From Hyphomonadaceae bacterium (GTDB taxonomy: Bacteria > Pseudomonadota > Alphaproteobacteria > Caulobacterales > Aquidulcibacteraceae), in assembly GCA_023384105.1 (NCBI GenBank), contig JAHDXR010000010.1, positions 79,323-143,322 on the forward strand: a stretch of 64,000 nt of DNA, in the 5' to 3' direction. This document shows positions 1 through 9,737 of the stretch, piece by piece. The stretch's first letter is position 1; each line of letters starts with the position of its first letter. A program made the translations under genes and the position numbers. Under the pieces are notes generated by a model. That model saw only the letters and a list, made by a program, of their open reading frames with translations, was not told where the DNA came from and made no database searches.

Positions 1-139
1 TCGCCGGCTGGGGTTCGCCGATTCCGAGATCGCCGACTGGTGCGCCGCCGCCGACATCGCGCAGCTGAAGACGACGGCGCTTGCGCCGCAGAAGAGCGGC
101 GCGCTCACAGTGAAGATCTGGGTGGGAGATAAGGCATGA
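1..139 (+). CDS. 3' end of a gene upstream of metF (possible ArsR/methyltransferase regulator)
   Basis: Only the last 45 codons are inside the window. The frame begins at base 2 and ends with TGA at 137-139, overlapping the metF ATG at 136 (ATGA), so the two are translationally coupled in one operon. The visible tail ends in a Leu/Val-rich strand (LTVKIWVG). In many alphaproteobacteria the gene before metF is an ArsR-type regulator fused to a SAM-dependent methyltransferase, and this tail is compatible with that family. The diagnostic domains lie outside the window, so the assignment is inference from position and tail only. Confidence 0.5.
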   Translation, partial: RRLGFADSEIADWCAAADIAQLKTTALAPQKSGALTVKIWVGDKA

Positions 140-1047
140 GCGGAGCCCACGCACACAACCTGATCGCGGAAGCGGCCGAGCGTCTGGCGGCGCCGCGCGT
201 CTCGTTCGAGTTCTTCCCGCCGAAGACCGAGGCGCTGGAGACGCAGCTCTGGGACTCGATCCGCAAGCTCGAACCGTTGGCGCCGAGCTTCGTCTCGGTG
301 ACCTACGGCGCCGGCGGCTCGACGCGCGACCGCACTCACCGCACTGTCGCGCGCATCGTCGCGGAGACGAAGCTGAAGCCGGCGGCGCATCTCACCTGCG
401 TCGGCGCCAGCCGCGAGGAGATCGACGGCGTGCTGCGCGACTATTGGAGCGCGGGCGTTCGCCATATCGTGGCGCTGCGCGGCGATCCGCCGGGCGGCGT
501 CGGCGCGGCTTATGCGCCGCATCCCGAGGGCTATGCGGGCGCGGTCGATCTGGTCGCCGGCGCACGGAAGGTGGCGGAGTTCGAAGTCTCCGTCGCGGTG
601 CATCCGGAGCGGCATCCGGCCAGCGCCACCTGGGCCGCCGACATCGAGAACTTCAAGCGCAAGCTCGAAGCCGGCGCCACGCGCGGCATTTCGCAGTTCT
701 TCTTCGACGCGGACGTGTTCCTGCGTTTCCGCGACCGGCTCGCGGCGGCGGGCGTCGCCGCGCCGGTCGTGCCGGGGATCATGCCGGTGACCAACGTCAA
801 GGGCCTGAAGAAGATGGCCGACGGCTGCGGCGCGACGCTGCCGGGCTGGCTGGCGCGGCTGTTCGACGGGCTCGACGACGATCCTGACACGCGCCGCCTG
901 GTGGCGTCGGCGACGACGGCGCAATTGTGCGCGCATCTCGCCGCCGAGGGCGTCGAGGATTTTCATTTCTACACGCTGAACCGCGCCGATCTGACGCTCG
1001 CGATCTGCCGCATCATCGGCGTGCGCGCCAAGGAGCAGGCGGTATGA
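136..1047 (+). CDS. metF: methylenetetrahydrofolate reductase
   Basis: 303-residue flavoenzyme that reduces 5,10-methylene-THF to 5-methyl-THF, the methyl donor for the MetH proteins encoded just downstream. The N-terminal strand FEFFPPK (residues 24-30) carries the catalytic Glu25, and TYGAGGSTRDRT follows near residue 56; both are hallmarks of the TIM-barrel MetF family. Length matches bacterial MetF (about 290-310). The start overlaps the stop of the preceding gene. It is the second gene of an apparent operon running to metH part 2 at 5386. Nothing looks degraded. Confidence 0.96.
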   Translation: MSGAHAHNLIAEAAERLAAPRVSFEFFPPKTEALETQLWDSIRKLEPLAPSFVSVTYGAGGSTRDRTHRTVARIVAETKLKPAAHLTCVGASREEIDGVLRDYWSAGVRHIVALRGDPPGGVGAAYAPHPEGYAGAVDLVAGARKVAEFEVSVAVHPERHPASATWAADIENFKRKLEAGATRGISQFFFDADVFLRFRDRLAAAGVAAPVVPGIMPVTNVKGLKKMADGCGATLPGWLARLFDGLDDDPDTRRLVASATTAQLCAHLAAEGVEDFHFYTLNRADLTLAICRIIGVRAKEQAV

Positions 1048-1064
1048 GCCGTGAACGATGGAGC

Positions 1065-1104
1065 GCGCGTCTTCGGACGCGCCTGTGCGGGCCTGAAGGC
1101 CCGC
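1065..1104 (+). repeat. two tandem stable hairpins between metF and metH part 1
   Basis: Two perfect 7-bp stems lie back to back in the 73-bp gap. The first is GCGCGTC-TTCG-GACGCGC (1065-1082), with a C(UUCG)G tetraloop. The second is GCGGGCC-TGAA-GGCCCGC (1087-1104). No T-run follows, so this is not a classical terminator. Within an operon such stems may set mRNA stability or tune metF versus metH levels. The metH part 1 ribosome site (GGAGG) begins 5 bases after the second stem. Confidence 0.7.
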
Positions 1105-1120
1105 GTTCCGGAGGCGCGCC

Positions 1121-2182
1121 ATGAACCGCGCCCAGCGTCTCGCCGCGCTCAACGCCGAACTGGCCAAGCGCATCCTGATCCTGGACGGATCGATGGGCGC
1201 CTATCTGCAGGGCTTCGGCCTCACCACCAACGATTTCCACGGCACCCGCTTCGTCGAGCACCCGATGTCGCTGAAGGGCGACAACGACGTCCTGGTGCTG
1301 ACGCAGCCGGAGACGATCGCCAAGGTGCACGAGGCTTATGTCGCCGCCGGAATCGACATCGTCTCCACCAATACGTTCAACGCCACGCGCATCAGCCAGG
1401 GCGAGTACGCGCTGGAAGACGTCGTCTATGAGATCAATGTCGAGGCGGCGCGGCTGGCGCGGGAGGTCTGCGACCGCGCCGAGGCGCAGGACGGCAAGCC
1501 GCGCGCGGTGGCGGGTTCGATCGGGCCGACGACGAAGCTTCTGTCGATGTCGCCCGAAGTCGGCGATCCGGGCCGGCGCGATGCGGATTTCGACGGCATG
1601 GCCAAGGGCTACGAGGAGCAGGTTCTCGGCCTGATCGAGGGCGGCGCCGACCTGCTGCTGATCGAAACCGTCACCGATACGCTGAACGCGAAGTCGGCGC
1701 TGTGGGGCGCGTGGGAGGCGTTCGACAGGACCGGCGTCGAGCTGCCGCTGTGGATCAGCGGCACGATCACCGACCGTTCCGGCCGCACGCTGTCGGGGCA
1801 GACGGTGGAGGCGTTCTACAGTTCCGTGCGCCACGCCGATCCGTGGGCGGTGGGCTTGAACTGCGCGCTCGGGCCCGCCGACATGCGCGCGTTCCTCGCC
1901 GATCTCGCGCGCGTCGCGGAATGCGCGGTGAGCGCCTATCCCAACGCCGGCCTGCCCAACGCCATGGGCGGCTATGACGAGACTCCGCATTCGATGGAAG
2001 ACCACTACGCCGAGTGGGCGCGCGCCGGCTTGCTCAACATCGCCGGCGGCTGCTGCGGCACGACGCCGGAGCATATCGAGCACATGAAGCACGCGGTCGA
2101 AGGCGTCGCGCCGCGGAAAATTCCCGTGCGCGACGTGCGCCTAAAACTCGCCGGCCTCGAACCTTTCACGGCGGCGGCGTAG
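1121..2182 (+). CDS. metH: methionine synthase, homocysteine-binding part (MetH N-terminal module)
   Basis: 353-residue protein equal to the N-terminal homocysteine S-methyltransferase barrel of cobalamin-dependent methionine synthase. Zinc-thiolate ligands are visible as the Cys of LNCALG and the adjacent pair in GGCCGTTP near the C-terminus; [10 protein letters not shown] near the N-terminus is the usual first strand. The methyl-transferring domains are encoded separately at 2741-5386, and together the pieces (353 + 881 residues) equal one normal MetH of about 1230. A GGAGG ribosome site sits before ATG 1121. Split MetH is known in some alphaproteobacteria. The product must bind Zn and homocysteine and act with the second subunit. 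Confidence 0.93.
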   Translation: MNRAQRLAALNAELAKRILILDGSMGAYLQGFGLTTNDFHGTRFVEHPMSLKGDNDVLVLTQPETIAKVHEAYVAAGIDIVSTNTFNATRISQGEYALEDVVYEINVEAARLAREVCDRAEAQDGKPRAVAGSIGPTTKLLSMSPEVGDPGRRDADFDGMAKGYEEQVLGLIEGGADLLLIETVTDTLNAKSALWGAWEAFDRTGVELPLWISGTITDRSGRTLSGQTVEAFYSSVRHADPWAVGLNCALGPADMRAFLADLARVAECAVSAYPNAGLPNAMGGYDETPHSMEDHYAEWARAGLLNIAGGCCGTTPEHIEHMKHAVEGVAPRKIPVRDVRLKLAGLEPFTAAA

Positions 2183-2183
2183 C

Positions 2184-2744
2184 ATGAGCAAGACCTATGA
2201 CGCGCTCGACGATCGCTTGATCGGCTTCATCCGCGCACAAAAGATGTTCTTCGTGGCGACGGCGCCGCTGTCAGGCGAGGGGCGCGTGAACGTGTCGCCG
2301 AAAGGCTATGACAGCTTCGCAGTTCTCGATCCCAACACCGTCGCCTATCTCGACCTCGGCGGGTCGGGCGTGGAGACGATCGCGCATGTGCGCGAGAACG
2401 GGCGCATCACGATCATGTTCTGCGCCTTCGAGGGCGCGGCCAACATCCTGCGTCTTTACGGGCGCGGAGAGGCGGTCTGCATGGGCGAGCCCGGCTTCGA
2501 TGCGCTCAAGGCGCTGTTCCCGAACTTCGACCGAGCCCGCGCAGTGATCCGGGTTAAGCTCGACCGGATTGCGGACAGTTGCGGGTGGGGCGTGCCGTTC
2601 TACGACTTCCGCAGTGAACGCGACCAGCTGCAGCGCTGGGTCGAAGCGCGTCCGCGCGAGGAATGGGAAGAGCGCCGCTATGCGACGAATGGGCGGAGCA
2701 TCGACGGCCTGACCGGGCTGGTGAAACCGGAGCCACGTTCATGA
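2184..2744 (+). CDS. pyridoxamine 5'-phosphate oxidase-family (split-barrel FMN) protein
   Basis: 186 residues. The segment [11 protein letters not shown] (about residues 35-45), followed by the strand [15 protein letters not shown], is typical of the PNPOx-like split-barrel flavin-binding fold. The protein is too short and too divergent to be PdxH itself. It starts 2 bases after metH part 1 and its TGA overlaps the ATG of metH part 2 (ATGA at 2741-2744), so it is embedded between the two halves of methionine synthase and probably translated with them. The substrate is unknown. A role in flavin-dependent redox upkeep of cobalamin or folate is speculation from position only. Confidence 0.8.
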   Translation: MSKTYDALDDRLIGFIRAQKMFFVATAPLSGEGRVNVSPKGYDSFAVLDPNTVAYLDLGGSGVETIAHVRENGRITIMFCAFEGAANILRLYGRGEAVCMGEPGFDALKALFPNFDRARAVIRVKLDRIADSCGWGVPFYDFRSERDQLQRWVEARPREEWEERRYATNGRSIDGLTGLVKPEPRS

Positions 2745-5386
2745 CCGGGTCAAACCCCTTCGCCAACTTCGTCATCGTCGGCGAGCGCACCAACGTCACC
2801 GGCTCGGCGAAGTTCCGCAAGCTGATCGAGGCGGACGATTACGCCGGCGCGCTCGACGTCGCGCGCCAGCAGGTCGAGTCGGGCGCCAACGTGCTCGACG
2901 TGAACGTGGACGCGGCGCTGATCGACGGACCGGCCGCGATGCGCCGTTTCCTCAACCTGATCGCGTCCGAACCCGACATCGCGAAAATCCCGCTGATGAT
3001 CGACAGCTCCAAATGGGAGGTGATCGAGGCGGGGCTCAAATGCGCGCAGGGCAAGTCGATCGTGAACTCGATCTCGCTGAAGGAGGGCGAGGAGGCGTTC
3101 CTGCACTACGCCAGGCGCGTGCGCCGCTACGGCGCGGCGGCCGTGGTGATGGCGTTCGACGAGCAGGGGCAGGCGGATACGACCAGGCGCAAGATCGAAA
3201 TCTGCACGCGCGCCTATCATTTGCTGGTCGACCACGGCTTCCCGCCCGAAGACATCATCTTCGACCCGAACATCTTCGCGGTGGCGACGGGGATCGAGGA
3301 GCACGCCGACTATGCGCTCGCCTTCTTCGAGGCGACGCGCATCATCCGCGAGTCGCTGCCGCATGCGCATGTCTCGGGCGGCGTCTCCAACGTCTCGTTC
3401 TCGTTCCGCGGCAACGAGCCGGTGCGCGAGGCGATGCATGCGGTGTTCCTCTATCACGCCATCCGCGCCGGCATGGACATGGGCATCGTCAACGCCGGTT
3501 CGCTCACGCTCTATGACGAGGTCGAGCCGGAACTGCGCGAGCGCGTCGAGGACGTGCTGCTGAACCGCCGCGACGATGCGACCGAGCGGCTGCTCGAGTT
3601 CGCCGAGACGGTGAAGGGCGGCAAGAAGAAGGACGCCGCGCGCGATCTGTCCTGGCGCGAGAAACCGGTGAAGGAGCGGCTCGCGCACGCGCTGGTGCAC
3701 GGCATCAACGAATTCATCGTCGAGGATGCCGAACAGGCGCGCCTCGAGGCCGAGCGTCCGCTGCACGTGATCGAAGGGCCGCTGATGGACGGCATGTCCA
3801 TCGTCGGCGACCTGTTCGGCGCGGGCAAGATGTTCCTGCCGCAGGTGGTCAAGTCGGCGCGGGTGATGAAGCAGGCGGTGGCGCACCTCATTCCGTACAT
3901 GGAAGAGGAGAAGGAGCGCACCGGCATGGCCGGCAAGTCGAACGGCAAGATCGTGATGGCGACCGTGAAGGGCGACGTGCACGATATCGGCAAGAACATC
4001 GTCGGCGTCGTGCTGCAATGCAACGGCTACGAGATCGACGATCTCGGCGTGATGACGCCGTGCGAGAAGATATTGGAGCGGGCGAAGGAAATCGGCGCCG
4101 ATGCGATCGGCCTCTCCGGGCTGATTACGCCCAGCCTCGACGAGATGGTGTTCGTGGCGAGCGAGATGGAGCGGCTGGGCATGAACCTGCCGCTCCTGAT
4201 CGGCGGCGCCACCACCTCGCGCACGCACACCGCGGTGAAGATCGCGCCCGCCTATTCGGGGCCGACGATCTACGTGCCGGATGCGTCCAAGGCGGTGCCG
4301 GTGGTGCAGAAGCTGCTGGGCGACGACCGCGATGCGCTGATCGCCGAAACGAAGTCCGACCAGGGCGCGGCGCGCGAGAGCTACTTCTCCGGCCAGGACA
4401 AGCGCCCGCGCCTGCCGCTCGCCAAGGCGCGCCAGCGCGCGCCCAAGCTCGACTATGCGCCGGTCAAGCCCAGCTTCCTCGGCGTCCGCGCGTTCGAGCA
4501 TTACCCGCTCGAACAGCTTGTGCCGTATATCGACTGGACGCCGTTCTTCGCGTCATGGGAATTGATGGGCCGCTACCCGGCGATCCTCGAAGACGACATC
4601 GTCGGCGAGGCGGCGCGCAATCTCTATCGCGACGCGCGCGCGATGCTGGATCAGCTCGTCGCCGAGAAATGGGTGACCGCCTCCGGCGTCGTCGGCTTCT
4701 GGCCGGCCAATCGCGACGGAGACGATATCGTTCTTTGGCGGGACGAGCGGCGCGACGGCGAACTGGCGCGCCTGCACACGCTGCGCCAGCAGATGGACAA
4801 GGGCGAAGCCAAGGGCAATTTCGCGCTCGCCGATTTCGTTGCGCCGGAAGCCGATTATGTCGGCGCCTTCGCGGTGACCGCCGGCATCGGCGAGGAAGAG
4901 ATCGCCATCCGCTTCAAGCGCGCCAACGACGATTACTCCGCCATCGTGGCGCAGGCGCTGTGCGACCGCCTGGCCGAAGCGTTCGCCGAAGCGATGCACG
5001 CGAAGGTGCGGCGCGAACTCTGGGGCTATGCGCGCGACGAAGCGCTGAACTATGACGATCTCATCGCCGAGAAGTATCGCGGCATCCGCCCTGCGCCCGG
5101 CTATCCGGCGCAGCCCGACCACACCGAAAAGCGCACCGTCTTCGATCTGCTCGACGCCACCGCGCGCGCCGGCATCGGCCTCACCGAAGGCTTCGCGATG
5201 ACGCCGCCGTCGTCCGTCAGCGGGCTCTATTTCGCGCATCCGCAAGCGGAGTATTTCGGCGTCGGCAAGATCGATCGCGATCAGGTCGAGGATTATGCGC
5301 GGCGCAAGGGCTGGGACGTCGCGACCGCCGAACGCTGGCTGGCCCCGATCCTCAGCTACGATCCGCTGCTGAAGCGGGCCGGCTAG
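2741..5386 (+). CDS. metH: methionine synthase, folate/cobalamin/AdoMet-activation part (MetH C-terminal modules)
   Basis: 881 residues starting at ATG 2741, which overlaps the upstream stop; the next residues ([14 protein letters not shown]) begin the pterin-binding domain. Order: methyl-THF-binding barrel (about 1-300), helical cap and Rossmann cobalamin domain (about 310-540), and the reactivation domain (about 560-880). The cobalt-ligand loop DVHDIG is at residues 412-417 with His414 as lower axial ligand. The C-terminal [12 protein letters not shown] motif is the AdoMet-binding signature of the activation domain. All modules missing from the 1121-2182 protein are here, so the pair should reconstitute complete B12-dependent methionine synthase. 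It is the last gene of the metF operon. Confidence 0.94.
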   Translation: MTGSNPFANFVIVGERTNVTGSAKFRKLIEADDYAGALDVARQQVESGANVLDVNVDAALIDGPAAMRRFLNLIASEPDIAKIPLMIDSSKWEVIEAGLKCAQGKSIVNSISLKEGEEAFLHYARRVRRYGAAAVVMAFDEQGQADTTRRKIEICTRAYHLLVDHGFPPEDIIFDPNIFAVATGIEEHADYALAFFEATRIIRESLPHAHVSGGVSNVSFSFRGNEPVREAMHAVFLYHAIRAGMDMGIVNAGSLTLYDEVEPELRERVEDVLLNRRDDATERLLEFAETVKGGKKKDAARDLSWREKPVKERLAHALVHGINEFIVEDAEQARLEAERPLHVIEGPLMDGMSIVGDLFGAGKMFLPQVVKSARVMKQAVAHLIPYMEEEKERTGMAGKSNGKIVMATVKGDVHDIGKNIVGVVLQCNGYEIDDLGVMTPCEKILERAKEIGADAIGLSGLITPSLDEMVFVASEMERLGMNLPLLIGGATTSRTHTAVKIAPAYSGPTIYVPDASKAVPVVQKLLGDDRDALIAETKSDQGAARESYFSGQDKRPRLPLAKARQRAPKLDYAPVKPSFLGVRAFEHYPLEQLVPYIDWTPFFASWELMGRYPAILEDDIVGEAARNLYRDARAMLDQLVAEKWVTASGVVGFWPANRDGDDIVLWRDERRDGELARLHTLRQQMDKGEAKGNFALADFVAPEADYVGAFAVTAGIGEEEIAIRFKRANDDYSAIVAQALCDRLAEAFAEAMHAKVRRELWGYARDEALNYDDLIAEKYRGIRPAPGYPAQPDHTEKRTVFDLLDATARAGIGLTEGFAMTPPSSVSGLYFAHPQAEYFGVGKIDRDQVEDYARRKGWDVATAERWLAPILSYDPLLKRAG

Positions 5387-5394
5387 CTTTACCT

Positions 5395-5420
5395 TGGACC
5401 GCCGGCGTCTCGCCGGCGTC
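5395..5420 (+). repeat. single degenerate copy of palindromic repeat A
   Basis: Downstream of metH, TTGGACCGCCGGCGTCTCG followed by CCGGCG matches the core of the repeat found throughout this window, with one T for C change. The stop of metH (TAG) followed by CTTTA is adjacent. No clear inverted partner is seen before the next gene. The rest of the 5387-5580 gap is GC-rich and holds nothing else recognisable. Confidence 0.6.
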
Positions 5421-5580
5421 GCCGTTCGAATTTTCGCGCCGGGTCGAAGCGGAACCGTCTCCGCCGGCGATCCAAAAAGGGGAAGGTCGCCGTTCGTCCC
5501 CCGACGGCGACGCGCCCGTCGCAATTTTGTGGCGCCGCAGGCCGCCGCTGCTAGAACGGCCCGAATCCGTTGGGGGTCTC

Positions 5581-8403
5581 ATGAAACGTATCATCACGAT
5601 GGTCGCCGCCGCGCTCGCGCTGGTTGCGTGCGCGACGTCTTCCGCGCCGCAGCGGAGCGCTGCGCTCGACGTCGCGCCGCTCGCCTACACGATGCGCACG
5701 CTGGAGAACGGCTTGCGCGTCTACGCGATGCCCGATCCGAACACCGCGAACGTCTCGGTGCAGGTCTGGTACGACGTCGGCTCCGTCGACGATCCCGAAG
5801 GCCGTTCGGGCTTCGCGCACCTGTTCGAACACATCATGTTCAAGTCGACGCGCAACATGCCGGAGCAGTTCTTCGACCGGCTGACGGAAGATGTCGGCGG
5901 CTTCAACAACGCCTCCACCTATGACGACTTCACCAACTATTACGAGGTCGTTCCCGCCAATCATCTCGAGCGCGTGCTGTGGGCCGAGGCCGACCGGATG
6001 GGCTCGCTGGTCGTCAACGAAGAAAGCTTCGCCTCCGAGCGCAACGTGGTGAAAGAAGAGCTGCGCCAGCGCGTGCTGGCTTCGCCCTACGGCCGGCTGT
6101 TCTACTTCTATCTGAACCAGGCCAATTACGACGTGCACCCGTACGGCCGTCCGGGCATCGGCTCGATCGAAGATCTCGACGCCGCCACGGTCGAGGACGT
6201 GCGCGCGTTCCACGCGACGTACTATCGCCCGGACAATGCGGTGCTGGTCGTCGCCGGCAATTTCGATCAGGCGCAGCTCGACCGCTGGATCGATCGGTAT
6301 TTCGGCGACATCGCCCGTCCGAGCCGCGCCATCCCGCGCGACTATCCGGCCGAACCTGCGCGCACGCAGCCGCGCGACTACACCGTCTATGCGCCGAACG
6401 TGCCGCTGCCGGCGGTGATGATCTCGTACCCGCAGCCGGCCTCGACCGATCCCGACCTGCCGGCGCTGTTCGTGCTCGATGCGATCATGTCGCGCGGCAA
6501 TTCCTCGCGGCTTTATCAGTCGCTGGTCTATGAGCAGCAGATCGCCGCGCAAGTGTTCACCAATCTGGAGGCGACGCAGGATCCGGGCGCCTACGGCCTG
6601 TTCGCGATCCTGTCGGAGGGCCAGTCGGCCGACGCCGGCGTCGCCGCGCTGACCGCCCAGATCGCGCGCATGCGCGACGAGCCGGTGACGCCGGCCGAAC
6701 TCGACGAAGCCAAGAACGAGATCGTCACTTCCACCATCGAGAACCGCGAGACCGCTTACGGCCGCGCGTTCGAACTGGCGGACGCGGTGATCCGCTACGG
6801 CGACGCCGGTTACGCCGACCGCCTGCTCGCGGCCGTGCAGGCGACGACGGCGGCGGACGTGCAGCGCGTCGCGCGCCGCATCCTCAACGACCAGCGCCGC
6901 GTCGTGGTGCGCTACCTGCCGGAGCAGGAGGGCGCCGCCGGCGACACGATCCGGACCTCGCCGCACATCCAGGCGCGCCGGCTCGACATCCCGCAGTCGG
7001 AAATCCCGACCTACACGCTCGCCGCCGAAGCCCAGCGCGAGCAGCCCCCGGCGCCCGGCGCGCCGGTCGACGCGCGCATTCCGCAGACCTCGCAGCGCAC
7101 GCTGGCGAACGGCCTGCGCGTGATCGTGGCGCCCAACCGCGCCTTGCCGCTGGTCAGCGCCGACCTGCGCGTCGCCTCCGGCGGCAGCGCCGATCCCGCC
7201 GACCGCGCCGGTCTCGCCAGCATGACGGCGGACCTGCTCACGCGCGGCACCGCCACGCGCAGCGCCACCGAGATCGCGCGTCAGATCGAGTCGCTGGGCG
7301 CGAGCATCGGTTCGGGCGCCGGCGTCGATTCGTCCGCCGTCTCGCTGATGACGCGCTCGGACCGCGCCGACGACGCCTTCGCCGTGTTCGCTGACGTCGC
7401 GCGCAACCCGGCGTTCGCGCAGGACGAACTTGAGCGCGCGCAGCAGGAGGCGCTCGACGGTTTGCAGGTGGCGCTGAGCCAGCCCGGCTCGATCGGCCAG
7501 ATGGCGATGACGCGGGCGATCTATGGCGAGGCGCCGTACGGCGCAGTGGCATCGCCGCGCAGCATCGGCGCGATCACGCGCGAGGAAATGGGCGGCTTCC
7601 ACCGCACTTTCTGGCGTCCCGACAACGCCGTGCTCGTCATCACCGGCGACGTTTCCGCCGACGAGGGCTTTGCGCTGGCCGAACGCCATTTCGGCGGCTG
7701 GGCGCGCCCCGAGGCGCCGCTGCCGGCGCGTCCGGATGCATCGGCCCACGCGGCCTCCGCGCGCACCATCGTCGTCGACCTGCCGCAGACCGGCCAGGCC
7801 GCCGTGCTGATGGGATTGCGCGGGGTCGCGCGCACCGACGCGGACTATTTCCCGCTCCTGGTCGCCAACAACGTGCTTGGCGGCGGCTACTCGGCCCGGC
7901 TCAACACCGAGATCCGCATCCGCCGCGGGCTCTCCTACGGCGCCGGCTCCAGCCTGCAGGCGCGCATGGCGCCGGGTCCGATCGTCGCCTCGGCGCAGAC
8001 GCGCAACGATGCGGCGGTGCAGGTGTACGAACTGATGCGGGCCGAGATCGACCGCATCGGCGACACCCCGGCGCCGGAAGCGGAGCTTACCGCCCGCAAG
8101 GCGGTGCTGATCGGCGGCTTCGGCCGCAGCATCGAGACGACGGCGGGTCTGGCCGGGCAAATCTCGACGCTGGCCCTTTACGGCCTGCCGCCGGAGCGGC
8201 TTGGCGCCTACGTCGCCGACATCACCAGCGTGACGCCGGCGCAGGCGCAGGCCGCGGCGCAGCGTTATTTCGATCCCGATCGCGCCGATCTGGTGATCGT
8301 TGGGGACGCGCGGCATTTCTACGACGGCGTCCGCCGGGTGCGGCGCAACGCCGAGCGCATTCCGGTTTCAGAATTGAATCTGGACGAGGAATCGCTCCGC
8401 TGA
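5581..8403 (+). CDS. M16 family zinc metallopeptidase lipoprotein (two fused M16 units)
   Basis: 940 residues. The N-terminus is a lipoprotein signal with a lipobox-like LVAC followed by a Ser/Ala linker, so the mature protein should sit in the periplasm on a membrane. The first M16 domain has the inverted zinc motif HLFEH at residues 80-84. The second half, from about residue 500, is a second M16-like unit without HxxEH, as usual for the inactive partner domain. The fusion resembles paired M16 genes of other proteobacteria joined into one chain. Family members degrade peptides or process secreted proteins; the substrate is unknown. The start at 5581 gives a proper signal peptide. Confidence 0.9.
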   Translation: MKRIITMVAAALALVACATSSAPQRSAALDVAPLAYTMRTLENGLRVYAMPDPNTANVSVQVWYDVGSVDDPEGRSGFAHLFEHIMFKSTRNMPEQFFDRLTEDVGGFNNASTYDDFTNYYEVVPANHLERVLWAEADRMGSLVVNEESFASERNVVKEELRQRVLASPYGRLFYFYLNQANYDVHPYGRPGIGSIEDLDAATVEDVRAFHATYYRPDNAVLVVAGNFDQAQLDRWIDRYFGDIARPSRAIPRDYPAEPARTQPRDYTVYAPNVPLPAVMISYPQPASTDPDLPALFVLDAIMSRGNSSRLYQSLVYEQQIAAQVFTNLEATQDPGAYGLFAILSEGQSADAGVAALTAQIARMRDEPVTPAELDEAKNEIVTSTIENRETAYGRAFELADAVIRYGDAGYADRLLAAVQATTAADVQRVARRILNDQRRVVVRYLPEQEGAAGDTIRTSPHIQARRLDIPQSEIPTYTLAAEAQREQPPAPGAPVDARIPQTSQRTLANGLRVIVAPNRALPLVSADLRVASGGSADPADRAGLASMTADLLTRGTATRSATEIARQIESLGASIGSGAGVDSSAVSLMTRSDRADDAFAVFADVARNPAFAQDELERAQQEALDGLQVALSQPGSIGQMAMTRAIYGEAPYGAVASPRSIGAITREEMGGFHRTFWRPDNAVLVITGDVSADEGFALAERHFGGWARPEAPLPARPDASAHAASARTIVVDLPQTGQAAVLMGLRGVARTDADYFPLLVANNVLGGGYSARLNTEIRIRRGLSYGAGSSLQARMAPGPIVASAQTRNDAAVQVYELMRAEIDRIGDTPAPEAELTARKAVLIGGFGRSIETTAGLAGQISTLALYGLPPERLGAYVADITSVTPAQAQAAAQRYFDPDRADLVIVGDARHFYDGVRRVRRNAERIPVSELNLDEESLR

Positions 8404-8409
8404 AGCTGT

Positions 8410-8443
8410 GGGCAGCGTCGCGTTTGAAGGCGTGACGCTGCCC
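8410..8443 (+). terminator. hairpin after the M16 peptidase gene
   Basis: GGGCAGCGTC (8410-8419) pairs perfectly with GACGCTGCCC (8434-8443), seven bases after the peptidase stop codon. No T-tract follows, so it is terminator-like or mRNA-protecting rather than a textbook intrinsic terminator. Confidence 0.55.
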
Positions 8444-8466
8444 GCGACTCAGTTAATGTCCGGCCG

Positions 8467-8826
8467 GTGATCGGAAAAAACGCCATCCGGATCGGCGCTA
8501 TAGCGCTTGCGCTCTGCACGCTTTCGTTCGCGGCGGGCATCGCGGGCGACCTGGCCGAGCCGCCGCGCTCGGGCGTGCGGGTGGTGGTGCGGATTCCGCC
8601 GGAGCTGCCGCAGGACGCGGTTCGCGCCGGCCCGATCGCCGGGATGATGGCGACCAGCGCCGCGGCCGCCGCCGCGCCGTACCGCGCGCCGCGCCAGCTC
8701 AGGGCGGCGCAGCCGGCGGTCGAGGCCGAAGAGGTGATTCTCCCGATCGAGAAGCCGCGGCGCGCCGAGGCCCGCGCCGACATTAAGCAAGACCCCGACC
8801 GCGCCCCGAAGCCGGCTGACGCATAG
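8467..8826 (+). CDS. small exported or membrane-anchored protein of unknown function
   Basis: 119 residues from a GTG start at 8467. Residues 7-27 form a hydrophobic, Ala-rich signal or anchor. The rest is Ala/Pro/Arg/Glu-rich and low in complexity, ending in an acidic/basic mix. No domain is recognised. The end of the reading frame overlaps a 16-bp tandem repeat (8809-8856), so the last residues may be repeat-derived. Codon use matches the neighbours. It could be a small lineage-specific envelope protein. Confidence 0.5.
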   Translation: MIGKNAIRIGAIALALCTLSFAAGIAGDLAEPPRSGVRVVVRIPPELPQDAVRAGPIAGMMATSAAAAAAPYRAPRQLRAAQPAVEAEEVILPIEKPRRAEARADIKQDPDRAPKPADA

Positions 8827-8856
8827 GCCAGCTGACGTGCAGGCCAGCTGACGTAC
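8809..8856 (+). repeat. 16-bp tandem repeat, about three units
   Basis: Units AGGCCAGCTGACGTGC (8825-8840) and AGGCCAGCTGACGTAC (8841-8856) differ at one base. A third, diverged unit (8809-8824) lies at the 3' end of the preceding gene and a further decayed one may follow. The array sits in the gap before the gene at 8945. Confidence 0.75.
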
Positions 8857-8944
8857 AGGTAAGTGCGGCTTTGCCGCAACATGGGCGCAGGCTGTCTGCA
8901 ACACGCCAAAAAAGCGCCCAGGTCAAAGGCTCATCTCTTCGCCT

Positions 8945-9712
8945 ATGAGCCAATCCGGCGGGCCGAGTCTGACGGGACGAGGCGCTGCGGCCGTCGCCGC
9001 TGCGCTCGCCTTGGCTGCGCCCGGGCTGGCCGGGGCCCAGCAACAGCCGCAGCGCCAGACGGCGCCGCCGGTGCAGGGGCTCTATTCCACCTCCGCCGGG
9101 GCGACCCGCTACGCCACGCCCGACGGCGCCGTCCGCTTCGTGCTCGACCGCTCGGGCGGCCGCGCGGCCCTGGTGCAGTTCGAGGGCGATCCCGAGGTGC
9201 ACGTGCTGCGCCCGGCCATGGCGGCCGGCGGCGGCGAAATCTACCGCACCGAGGATGGCGACGTCGCGCTGCGCATCACCCCGCACGGCGGCATCATCGT
9301 TTATACGCGCGCCCTGCGCACCGGCGCGGCGGCTTCGGAAGAAGCGCGCGTCGCGCCGCTGACGCCGGAAGCCATCGCCTTCGCCGAGATGCAGGAGCGC
9401 TTTCGCCGGCTGCAGGTCAGCGCGCGGCGCAGCGTCGGCGCGCCGATCACGTTCACGGTGCCGGCGCGCATGTCGGCGCCGGCGGCGGGCGTGGTGGTCG
9501 ACGCGGCGGAACGCGCGGCGGAGGGGCTGGCGGCGGCGCCGATGACCAATGTGCGCCGGGTGATCATCAGCTTCGGCCCGCAGCCGCGCGTGGTGCTGGA
9601 CGGCGACCAGCTTTACATCCAGGTCGCGCCCCAGCTCGGCTACGCCGGGCGCCCCTCGTCGAACACGATCCGCAATGTCGTGACCGGCGAAGTCCAAGGC
9701 CCGACGCAATAG
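8945..9712 (+). CDS. secreted protein of unknown function (possibly DUF4908-like)
   Basis: 255 residues with an N-terminal signal (hydrophobic residues about 13-28, cleavage near AGA-QQQ). The mature part begins with a Gln-rich stretch, then beta-rich segments with repeated DGAVRFVLDR-like strands, and ends with VVLDGDQLYIQVAPQLGY. It resembles, from memory, Caulobacterales proteins labelled DUF4908; I cannot verify this. It is probably periplasmic or extracellular. It stands alone, with the preceding gene 118 bp away and a composite repeat downstream. No catalytic motif is evident. Confidence 0.6.
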   Translation: MSQSGGPSLTGRGAAAVAAALALAAPGLAGAQQQPQRQTAPPVQGLYSTSAGATRYATPDGAVRFVLDRSGGRAALVQFEGDPEVHVLRPAMAAGGGEIYRTEDGDVALRITPHGGIIVYTRALRTGAAASEEARVAPLTPEAIAFAEMQERFRRLQVSARRSVGAPITFTVPARMSAPAAGVVVDAAERAAEGLAAAPMTNVRRVIISFGPQPRVVLDGDQLYIQVAPQLGYAGRPSSNTIRNVVTGEVQGPTQ

Positions 9713-9737
9713 GTCGCCCGGAGAAGCGGCTTTCTTC

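Noticed and set aside
5551..8316. A 921-codon open frame on the strand opposite the M16 peptidase
   Set aside because: Long antisense frames are expected in GC-rich coding DNA. Its composition is Arg/Ala/Gly-rich without domains, while the plus-strand frame has a lipobox and HLFEH. The same reasoning removes similar long frames opposite metH, cpaF, cpaC and DUF4175.
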